Shown here: in pieces, positions 29,811-42,400 of the stretch
Numbering within the stretch: position 1 is the stretch's first letter
How the letters are laid out: every line of letters starts with the position of its first letter
Source of the DNA: Margaritifera margaritifera
Lineage: Eukaryota > Mollusca > Bivalvia > Unionida > Margaritiferidae
Length of the DNA: 64,000 nt
Direction of reading: 5' to 3'
NCBI GenBank assembly: GCA_029931535.1
Contig: JAQPZY010001517.1
Location: 3,108,001-3,172,000, forward strand
The notes under the pieces: model-generated
Seen by the model: only the letters and a program-made list of their open reading frames with translations
Database searches by the model: none
What the model was told of the DNA's origin: nothing
Position numbers and translations under genes: made by a program

Positions 29811-32800
29811 GTTAAAATGAAGACACAAAAGACTACACATTATAAGACCCGGAGTTTCCCCAATTGGGAAATCTGACTTTCATAAACTTTCACACAAAAC
29901 TTTGCTGATCATGATGCTTAAGTAGGCAAGGCAGACAAGACAAGAACTCCTCTCTTATCAGTGCATAAACTTTAGTAATATTATCATAAAGTTATAGTTG
30001 AATCTGGCAACTGATGTTGAAGAAATCTGACTCAAAAATTTTAACATATATTTTTCATTGTTTACAATGATGAAACATGCTTTCTACTGAAGCAGGCAAG
30101 ACAAGAACTCGAAGCGTATTGATGTATAAACTTCAGACCTATGATAATATTATACCAAAGTTTCAGTTAAATGTAGTAATACATGTTGAACAGGTATTCA
30201 GTATTATACGTCCGACTTCTTTTCCACGACATCCAGAACTCTTCTACTGAATGGCCCGAGACATCCCTTTCTTCTATCTATACCTCCATATAATAAACCC
30301 ATCATCCCGACCATTCTGAAATGCAACTTGTCTCTGCCACCAGAACCAGTTAATTTGTTTCTATTAATTCATTTACAATGCTCAAAAAAGAAAACAATGC
30401 CAACTCACATGTTATTTCTTGTCAAGTCACCATTACTGTGTCAACCAAGTGTGGACACAAAAAAACTGCATCTTTTTAGTTTTAACCAGCCTATCTGCTA
30501 CGACATGCATGCTACAGAATCACTGCCAGTATCTTGATAAATATGTGTACTGGACCTCACAGCTGTAACAATAAATGCTGACAACTAAAGCTTCATAATT
30601 CACAAACTGTTACTAAGGCTTGTCTATGGGAGATGGTGGGCCCATCCTCAGTGAATGGTTGGCCTAAACCAAATGAGGCAAGATGGATTTAACCTTCCCT
30701 AAAGAATTAGCTTTATTTCATTACTGAACAAATTTTCAGGGTTAAATTTTGGTCAGTTGTTGCATGAGTAGTTAACCTGTTTGTATGTCAAGCACATGAA
30801 AAATTCTTCTGTGACCAATAAATATACAGCTATAAAGATTAGATTTTACTCTTAAACCTACATGTATCTACAGATAACAAATATGTACGAAAAAAAGGTA
30901 AAATTGTTAAAATGTAAATGGAACTTAACATATACTGCACTGCTCTAAATTGATAATGCACGCTACGATCATTTAGGTAACAGGTGTTATATTTATAGCA
31001 TGCTGCACTCTGTGGTGTACACAGTAACAGACGGTATGAGATAAAGGGTTAATACACTGTTGGCTATATCATGCTTAGGAAATGGGAGCTAAGTGCTTTT
31101 CCCAAGGACACACTGAGGCAGCCGACTCAGACTGACCTTAGCAAGTATCGAACCACCCACCCTTGGATTACAAGTCTGACACCCTACCAACTGAGGTACC
31201 GTTACTCCCTGTCCAGTCTGACTAAATGTTCTTTGGAATGGTTCTATGGTTGACTTCAATGAATTGTACTTAACAGAATTTGTGATAATGTTTCCAAATT
31301 TTCTTTGTTATTTTTTTATCAATTTCTATCATATTTAGAAATAACATTTGTACATGTATTTCATTTGGATCACAGAATCACAGATCTATACATGTATATG
31401 AATAATAAAGGAATTATCTTGGAAAAGATAAATGAATGATGTATACATCACATTTAACCTTAGTATTATGGTGTCAAAATGTGATCTACCATTGCTTGCA
31501 AGCTGGCTCGAGCAACTAGGCGCTTCACTGTACCACCGATGCAATCACAGGGGCTCTTGCCATGGCTTTTGGCAAAAAAATGCCATTCTGCTTCAAGTCC
31601 ATGGTCATTTTTGTGGTGGCACAGATTAGTCTAGTTCTGAAATATATCATCTTCTTGATGGATGGTAACATGGTCCGGAGATTGGGAATCAGGGTTTAAA
31701 TAAATGAATGTACTGTGACAGTGTCATGCTTGAGGTAATCTCAAATAATACAAACATTCCAGCATTTCTGCTCACCCTCCATTCTGTATTATACCACAAA
31801 TGGGTGGAGTGCGGCTTGTGAGTTGTCCTAATGATGGCTCTGCACAGCATTTTGGACGAGGAAGCTGTAGTTTTCAGGAAACTCCAGTAAGATAAGGGTT
31901 TCATCCTTAGCAAGATATTCGTTAAGTATGCTCATGTAGCTGGACTGAACTTGAAAATAAAATGGCGCTGATGGAGACCATCATACACATCGGTGGCTAT
32001 ACGTCTTTGGTATGTATATTTTGTAACCATTTCATATATATCCTATTTCATTTTATTAATTATTCATCCCAGCGATTACATGAAAAAGAACTTAAAAATT
32101 TGCAAACATTTACAAGTGTTGTTTGCTTCTGATGGTACTACATATACTGATTTTCAGCACTGGCGCTAGCTCAGAATAGGGAGTACAAACACAAAATGAT
32201 TTAAGGGTGAGACACAGTTGAAATTTGGCACAAATACAACTAAAATATGTATCTTGATCATATAAAAAATTCATTATGCTAGGTAATTGCCCACATGGTC
32301 AAACCACCTCTGTTATGAGGGCACTATTTACGCATTTTGTGATTTGTCTCAAGTTTGAGCCTCAGGTACAGCTTAACAATGAACTTGATTCTGATAAGAT
32401 TAATTTTTTACAATCCCCTGTAGGTATAGTTTTCAAATAAAATAATATTTTTTGTTTGTGATGGATGACCAGGTAGTAGTGCTACCTTAAAATCTGAAGA
32501 AAAATAATCCGCAATGAAGAAAATGACAACTTTAGGGGTGTATATCTCTACAACTATATGAGAAATTGCAAACTGATCTCAGATTCAGGTTCCACAGTTC
32601 TCAAATATGTAGTATAGTAAATTCCAGCCTTACCAGTATATATGGATAATACAAAAAATTACTAAAATTTGAAAACCCTCCATTGTAAACCAACGAATAT
32701 GCTAGTGAAAAAACTATGCTACCCCTCCCCACTTCAAATTGGCCATAACTTCATAAGTAATTGGAACTTTTACTGAAATTTTGCATGCAGCCATCATTTA

Positions 32801-35800
32801 CATAGATGTACACCTGGAAATTTTTTTTATGGAAATTGGAGATGGTCACCTGGGGATCTCTGGGTGACTTGGGATGGAATGACCCTCAAGCACAAATATC
32901 ATTCATACAATGGTGTTCTCCCACTCTCCCCGCAAAATGGATGGGAGCCTCATACTCAAAGGTAAACATATAATCACCACAATAACGATTTTTACCCTAA
33001 ATAATAAGATACCAAGCTTCTAATATTGAAAGCCTTTAAATGTACCAGTGTGTTCCTCACGTAACAATTTTAATATGTTTAAACTACACTGAATAACTCA
33101 ATGTTGCACTTTTTGGTTGAGCCTGTTGGGGGAACATTTTATGTACCCGTATTCCCCTATAATTAAGATATAAAGTTTTGTTAAAGTTTTGGGGGACACT
33201 GGTAGTTTGGGGTGTGAGGACATCCCCTGGGGTTACTAAAGGTGCAACACTTGTAACTTCGAAGCAGATTATGACCATTTCCAACTGGAAGACGGATACA
33301 CTGGCACTGATGGTAACCTACAGCCATGTATTTTTATGTTCATCTTTTCCTCCATCCAACAACAAACATATCCATTCATCCATCCTATACATATATGCAT
33401 GCATGCTTTAAAAACAATTAATTTCTCAACTCTCCAATTTAAAGAACTTTGACTTAGTGTCATGTCTATGATGTAGGTCAATATCACAATTTACACAACA
33501 TATCCCTGCTTGCCCCAAGAGCTGGCATTTTAACTTTTAATTAAACACTGAAAAATGCGTTCATTACTAACAGGAGGTTACATCAAACTTACCACATTTA
33601 GTGTAGGCCAACTGTTCACTCTGGATAGGCTGACCATCACCTGTGGTCACTTTTAGCTCTACTGGGACTGGCACTGGTCAGTGTGGCCAAATACTATACA
33701 TACCTATATAATTTGTGATTACTTATAACTAAAGTTCGAATGGCCACAGAATTATATCTGGAAAACTATCTCTCACATGATCAAAGTTAGATTGTTACAC
33801 TGTCAACTTTTATATTTCTATAATAGCTGGTTGAAAAGGAATTTATTGTTGGTGCGTAAGATATCTTAGTACTTGTCTAGCTGTTCAAGTAGATTTTTTT
33901 TAGTCTTTTCAACCCCTGTGTGGGGAGATAGGATATACAACCGACGAGTACCATTATTCCTGTGGGTAGCCATGACATGGTATGGGTATTGTTATAACTG
34001 TGGAAAGCCGGGAAATACAACAGTTTATGTTTTTTTGTTATTGTTGGTTTGAACAGCATTTTTAACACATTAACTATTGCTTTTAGAAGTGTTTATCATG
34101 GTTAATGTTTTATCCAATTTAATGAATGAACACTCATTTTGACATTGCTTTCAGAAGTGTTTATCATAGTTAATGTTTTATCCAATTTAATACATGAACC
34201 CTCATTCTGACATTGCTTTTAGAAGTGTTTATCATGGTTAATGTTTTATCCAATTTAATACATGAACCCTCATTTTGACATTGCTTTTAGAAGTATTTAT
34301 CATGGTTAATGTTTTATCCAATTTAATACATGAACCCTCATTCTGACATTGCTTTTAGAAGTGTTTATCATGGTTAATGTTTAATCCAATTTAATGCATG
34401 AACCCTCATTTTGACATTACTTTTAGAAGTGTTTATCACGGTTAATGTTTAATCCAATTTAATGCATGAACACTCATTTAGACATTGTTCAAGATATTAA
34501 TAAAATAAATTCAATCGGATTAAAATCAAGATCTACTTAAAACAAGTAGATCTGATGGGTACCAATATAAAGTCATATTCTGTTGACATTGCCCTTCACC
34601 ACTCAAATCACAGCTTTCAAATTTTGAAGTGAAAAATTACATTTGGAATTTATAATTACTAACAATAATTCTCTCTAATATTAGATGTCGCCTGGAGATC
34701 TGGATTTTAATCTTACTGGTTATAAATCATGACTAAACTGTCAATTAATTATAAAGAAACACTACTGTCTATATTCGCGTATAAGCCGATACCAACTGCA
34801 AACTGCACAGACCCAGATCTGCCATCGCATAATGCGCCGGCAGATCAGGATCTACATTGTTTGCATTAGGACCTGGCTTATACGCGAGTATATATGGTAT
34901 ATAAATACAAAGTCAATCTTCCAAAAGGAGCTGCAATGACTCAGTAGTTAGTGTGCCAGATGTGCGACCTGAAGGGTGTGGGCTCAAATCCTACCATCAG
35001 ATCAGCTCAGGTTGGCTACCGTGGTGTGTCCTTGGGCAAAGCACTTTACTCCAATTTCATCAGCACTAAATAACTTATTCATGTTGCTGTCCCATAAAAC
35101 ACCAAAATTTTCCAAATTCTTTCAAACATGCACATGCAAAGAGTCACTGGCAAATCATTAACTACTGTGAATGACCATAACTTAAAGGTATTTATTCACA
35201 TGTATAACAGCTTGAAAGTGTTGATGTTCCAAGAAATTGTAAAAAAATTTTAAAAATGTGTACTTGTTATCCACTTACTTTTGTCTATTTTGTTCTTTTC
35301 TGGTCCGGTATTGGAATCATCTGACTTGAAATTAGAATTCTGAAAAGAAAACAAACTTTCGTTATCACATTACTAATTTGGATAGAGATTTACTTAAGTA
35401 ATGGCTGTACTTCAAGGTGATAAAAAATTTCAGATGACAATTTCAACAACCAAAAATTTGGAAAATTGGAATATCTCGTGGCTTGTTCTGTTGTATCATG
35501 GGAAATCACTGCCAACTGCTAGTGAAATATATTATTAGTAAAGGTAATGCAAAAGTGAATTAAAGCGGAGATATGGACAGATATATGCACTGACTGAAAG
35601 ACAGATGAGGTTAACACTATGCCCTTCCTCATGTATTGTGGATCATACAAAACTGGTTGTGTCCTCTGAAAGCAAATAAAAAAAGTTGGCCATAAGGTGA
35701 CAAGAAAACTAGTTTTAAAACTGAAGTGATAGAACCTAAAATTTCAACTAGAAAAGGTGGGGTCAGACGGTCCCTACAAGGTAAAAAGAGTGGGGTCATT

Positions 35801-38800
35801 TAAAACAAAAATAGGGGTCACAAAATCAATCAGATTTTCTTGTTTATTCCAGAAATGACTAACACACATATCTCATTAATATCCCTGAATCGTTCAAGAT
35901 ATCTTCATTAAACTTGGAATATATTTGTATCATGATAATCATTTGTGTCCCATATAAGCTTTGGCTTTGTCAGATTAGTAAATTTATACTTATCTAACCA
36001 TGTTGGATAACTGTCTTCACACTTCAAATATCCTCAACTGTTTGAGGTATCTTCATCAAACTTGGTATGTTCTTGTATCATGTCGAGACAATATGTGCCT
36101 TGTAAAGAATGGACTCTGATCATCTTGAAGTTGACTCCATTTAAAACAAGTTAATATCTTCCAACCATTTGAGATATCTTTAGGAAACTTGGTATGCATT
36201 TGTAATGACAAGATTAATGTCATAATTAAAAATGGGCTTTGTCATATTCCTTTTGGAGCACTTGCTTATGGATAGATCTAGTTAATTGAAGGATTATGAC
36301 CTTTTTTTAATCTCCCATGATTACTGACAAACTATTTGTGCAAAACCAAATGAAAGAGGTAGATATTTTAATATTGATCATTAGGTGAGCTAAAGTTCTG
36401 AAATTAAGTTAATGAAATCTGCCAATTTCACAGTTTTATGACCTTCTGGTCTAAAATAGTTCAGAGTGTTGTGGCAGCATATATCTTTAATGATGTAGTT
36501 TTATCAAATAAAGTAAAGATGATAGAATGAAGAAAGTTAAAAGGCAATCAAATCCTACATGTGTAAGAACTAGTGGTCATGATCATGTGACAACTCAACT
36601 CATAAATTATTTCAATTGACCAATTGAACACTATGCAAGTAACATCATTAACCCATTTTATACGGGATACGATTCCAGTCTTACTTTACTTTTTCATTCG
36701 GGATATGACCCCAGTTGTATGTTCACTATATTCAGTCTTCCATATCATGAAGTGTGCATCTAACTGTTTAAGTACATCATTATTTTATGTGTATTCTTTT
36801 GAAAAGAATGAAATAAAGGTAGAAGGTAAACAAATGCTGTCATGCATTGACAACAAAGGTAAGAAAAAAAGTTATCAAAATGGCTGAAGGTAATAAAGAG
36901 GCAAGTGATGTCAGTGATGTGCATGCTGAATTTGATGAAAATATAGACAGTTTTGTGTGGAAAATTTACATTTTAGGCAGTGGGGATAGTTATCTTTACT
37001 TCATCAAAGTGAACCGAGTTGATGATCACTGGTTAGTTGAAAATTGTATTTCAAATGCGAATATTAAAGTGCGGAGATCAAAATGGCAGAAAGTACTTTA
37101 GAGGCAAGTGATGGCAGTGATATGCATGCTGAATTTTTTGAAAATATCGAGTTTTGTCTGGAAAATTCACAATTTAGGCAGTGGGGATCATTATCTTTAC
37201 TTTATCAAAATGAACTGAACTATGATAGCTGGTTTCAAAGTGCGCAGATCAAAATGACAGTATTGAAGCGGAAAGTGATGACAGTGGTGTGGATACCGAT
37301 TTTGACAAAAATACACACAATTGTGGGGGAAATTGACATTTTAGGCAGTCTGGATCGTGATCTTGACTACATCAAAATGAACTGAGCATATGATAACTGG
37401 TTAGTCAGGTTTACTGACTCAGACACTGATGATGAAGACTTTTAATGGTTTTCAAGCTAACTGGACATTTGAGAACTTCATAATGTTTGCTCATATACCG
37501 TGGTTTAAGGGACAGTTATGCAATACCCAGACAAAGCTTTACCATATCATTATTTTTATCTGATATAGGATCAAGATCTTTCCCAAAATTTTGTTACAGA
37601 AACAAACCCTTACACAGTACAGGAGGAGAACAGGTGGAAACCACCCTCTGCAGCAATAAATGGAAGCCAGTTGATATTCCAACTATGAATGCATTTGTAG
37701 GTTATGCTTTTGCTTGGGTGTTTTACATATCTCATCCATGAATGACTATTGGATTCAAGACTAATTTCAATACCATTATGTCCTGTGATTATTTCAATCA
37801 AATATGGAACAACTAATCTTTCACACATTTTTGAATTCTATAAATCATGTGAAGTAACTCATATTTTTCAAACATTAAAATGTTTTAAAATATATGTGTG
37901 CTTAATATTATGACCCCCACCCCCAACACTGGTATTTTTAAATTATAATTTATTATGGAATGTAAATACTGAAACAAAATGAACAGCTTTATAGACTTTC
38001 CTGTAAGGATCTGTGTTTGCTGCTTGCTCTCCAATTCTCATATGAGTAAATATAATAAAACTGTAATAGCCTTTGACAATCTTGATGGATTTTTTTTATA
38101 TTTTCACCATCCTAAATGTCATAAAATTCACATTTTATACACTTACATATATATGGTAAAATAAACATTTCAAATACAAAATACTGAATTGAAAGTAACT
38201 TTAAAAATTAAGTATGTTTGCTAGTTTACTTTGCATTTCATTTTTTTCTTACATCTGAAAATTTTAAATTAACAAAGAAATGGCAATGTAGAAAATTTCA
38301 TTCTTTTTAAAATGGTATATAACCTGGAAAAATTATTTTAAAAACTTTTCCTGTAAAGCCAGATTGACCAACATCACTGCATTCTTTTGTGTTGATACAC
38401 CACTGCTGAAAAAACTTCCAGTTCTACAAAACGGCCTGTCTGACTGGGCTCCAGTTTAAAATGGCTTAAAGCATCCAACATTTAATCAGTGGTTTATCCT
38501 AATCATTTGCAAATGTGATCAAGGATAGCAGATAGACAAAGTGACAGGAGAACTCAGTACATGAAAAGCTTAGTGGACCAAGTGACAGGAGTACACAGTG
38601 CATGAAAACCTTGATGGACCAAGTGACAGGAATACTCGATGCATGAAAAGCTTAGTGGACCAAGTGACAGGAGTACTTGATGCATGAAAAGCTTAGTGGA
38701 CCAAGTGACAGGAGTACTCGATGCATGAAAAGCTTAGTGGACCAAGTGACAGGAGTACTCGGTGCATGAAAAGCTTCATTTCATGGAGAGGGTTCATTAT

Positions 38801-39410
38801 GGAGAAGCTAGATCCACAGTTTGTAGTGAACTTCAAATTCCCAAACTGGCACTAAGAGATTTGCTCAAGGATGAGACAAAATGTTGACAATTATTCCCAA
38901 TGCAATTATAAAACATATATTCAATAATTTAATGCACACACACACACAGACACACACATACTCTCTCTTTTTCAATGTCAATGTCCATCCCTTAATTTTT
39001 CAGAGGTACCTCGGTAACTTGAACCCTCAATTATGCTGAGGTATATGATTTTGGACCCCATTGTGCACAAATTATCGAAGTAGAGGTGTAGTTTTAATTT
39101 AGCTATCTATGTTAATATATTGCCAAAATATTTCTACATGGAGTCATGTTGTTAGACACATAATTTTTAATGTCAGACATTGAAGTCCATTAAAGGTTTA
39201 GTAGTAAAGGTGAGGTATCAGTTTGTATTATATCCAAGTACCATGGTCTACCTCGAAGCTAATTTAGTCACATCTGTCTATGATTACACCGAAATCCAAA
39301 TATTATTTACAGCATTCATTTTTATATTCTGTAAAACAAGAAATGTATGAAAAACTATATCACTCTGTTTGAACTATTTGCCTCCAAAACTGTAATAGTT
39401 GCTTTTTTAT

Positions 39411-39486
<76 letters not shown>

Positions 39487-42400
39487 CATTAAAGTGCAAT
39501 AAATATAGTCGCTGGAAAATGAAAGTTTTTTAAACATGGAATCCAAATATCAATTTAAGCCTATTTAATACAGTATACCACATCAAAGAGTGATAAAAAT
39601 ATTTCAAAAATAGAACATTTCGTGAATTTTACAGCAAATAATTTATGTTTTTGGGAACAAAATTTATATATGCCAAATGATGCATTTATTCCAGCAGGAG
39701 TTACATCCCTTTGTTCACACTATGGATAAGTATTCAAGTGATCATAATGAAGGTGAATTGTGACTAATATCATGTGGGTGTTCCGGTTAAAGCTATGTGT
39801 CTGACAAACAATAATGCAATCTATTATGGTCTTTGTTGCTTTTAAGGATTAGCAAGTTACAGGAGTCAAAGTACTAAGAATACTGATTGCCCAGTGGGTT
39901 GACATAATCATTTATATTGAGGATCTGGGTCTGGTAAATATTTCCCCCAAAGCCAAAAGTGCTATCAGAATGCAACCATATTTTTTAGTTCTTTATCACA
40001 TTTTGTTTTATTTAAGCAAACAAGTTTATTCATTAAAAGTTATTTATCACTTTGGTGCTCAATGAAAAATTTGTTCAGACATAGGTCCGTGGCAAGTGAC
40101 TTTAAGAAATCACAAGCCCTGACTTAAATTCCACTAGCCCTGACTTAAATTCTACTAGCCCTGACTAAAATTCCATGTGCCCGAAAGGGCTCTATTTTTG
40201 TTAACTAATATTTTGACAAAATATTAAGTTGCTGTACTTTAAATATGAAAAGAAATAACAAATATCATATTAAATTGACTCGTAATATATTTCACATAAA
40301 ACTGTTCCTCCCGGTTCTGATCTTAACAGTTGTCAAATTCCTCCAGTGCTTAAAGAATTGTTCTGATATCAGGCCCAGGGCAAGTCTCTTAAAAAAATAA
40401 TCCACTTGCCCCGACTTAAAATCCACTTGCCCGAAAAGGCCATATTTTTTACTATTATTTTGACATACCCAGCCCTTCTAGAAAAATTAAATGGTCAGTC
40501 CCTTATACTTGTGTTAATGGTCACTGAATCTTCATTCACATTCTGCTTAAGAGTGGCTCACAAAGAGGTTTCCAACAATTTCACACACAAAAAAATTCTG
40601 CATGCACAGGTGGTAAATTCTGAATAATTGTGGCATACAACTCTGCTCTTGCAATTTCTAACTGTATGTCGATGTACAGTCTGTATTTCATCACAATCTG
40701 TATTCAGGGATAATTATTTGGTGACCTTGGAGTAATTTCATTTTCTGAATGCTGGAAAAATCTCCAGGTCTCTTGATCAAAGTTGAAAAGAGAAATGAAT
40801 TTGGAGGCATTGATTTTTTAATATCAGTAAAAACAGAAACTTAAAGTTCATAATTAGTTCCTCTGATAGTACTGTGGATATCACAATTGCAGAAAACACC
40901 GACTGTATATCAATAAAATCAGCAGCTATCAACTCTTTGAACTAAATGGATTTAAATATAATGTAATGATCTCAGTTCCTTTAGGGTGAAAAAACACTAT
41001 TGGGAACTTTTATAAGTCGCAAATCCTCTAGCCTAGCTTAATTGTCAAACAATCGCACAGGTACTGCTTGATATATTTAACCAGCAAAGCATTACCAAGT
41101 CAGCGCGAGCAAGGGACAGCTTTTTATTATTCATGCTGTACAAGTGAGCACTAATTATAGGTAACCAATAAAATACAGAGAACAGAAATAGTACTGTTCC
41201 CCACATATCAGTACACACAAAGTTGATAGCTTGGGATACAATTTACCAGTGTTTTTCAAGAACTTCAAAAATATAAATGCAGCATGTTGTCGGCAGACTC
41301 AAGGCTACTTTCAGGCAAATTAGATAACACTTTTTTTGGACAGGCCAACTCACTTGCAATACGAGAGGGGCCTGATCTGGGCTTGGAGGGTCCCTGAGCA
41401 TCAGTCTATCAGATATTTTGAGCTCTGCACATACAGATTTGTGAAACATGCTGTAAGGGGTCTATTTCTAGATACTGTTCACAAAATACCCCCCCCCCCA
41501 AAAAAAAATGCCAGTGAGGGCATTCACTGTGAAAATCCTGGTGAAATCACTGCCTCTGATGGTCATATTGTGCAGTAATCTCGCCTGCATGTAGATTCTT
41601 TAACACTTTAATGTTCGATTAATAGCAAAACAAGATGGACTCTAAAGTAAGATTTTGGTCAGAATCTGCATTTTACATGTTTAACTCTACTGTTAATTAC
41701 TCTAGGTTGGGGTTCTTGCTATCTGACCATGTTACACAATATCAGTCAATTTGGGGTTACTAGAAACACCAAAATACACTGAAAAACCGAAATACGCACC
41801 GAAATACACATGTATTTACATGTTCCTGGTGTATATATCGGTGTACACACAGGAATTATAATTTCTTTTTGTTTGAATAATAATATAAAGCAAAATAAAA
41901 AAAGATTTATGTGATTTTGATACGAATTATTTACTTTTTTCCTATTTATAGCACAATTCGTGTAATGACGTTACTCGGTTGTACTTGATTTGACGGATCT
42001 GATAAACAGATAATCGTAGTTATACATACATAGAATGAAAGTGAAAAGAATCAAAAGTATTCAGCGACATTATATTATATATTTACTTTAACTTTTAATG
42101 ATATAGTTTTTGACAAATAAATAGCATTTAATTTAATTTATGTTTAAAAGGTTTCCAAATATTTCGCAATAGTGAAAAATGTACTTATATACTGCTTTTG
42201 ATGATATAACAGTTGATTGTAAGGGTGTTAAGAAAGTCTTCTTCTTGGAAATATGTAAACAGGGAATATTCATAAAGGATTCTGAATTGACAAAGAATTC
42301 ATTTAATGCCCAAAGACACAAAAATAAGTAAACTGGTTTCGTTATGAATTAAACCGACTTATACTGTCCGTTCCGGAACGATCAGTCGTTTATCATACCA

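Noticed and set aside
31492..31700. Plus-strand hydrophobic frame (AMAFGKKMPFCFKSM...)
   Set aside because: No family match by eye and no exon borders that pair with anything nearby.
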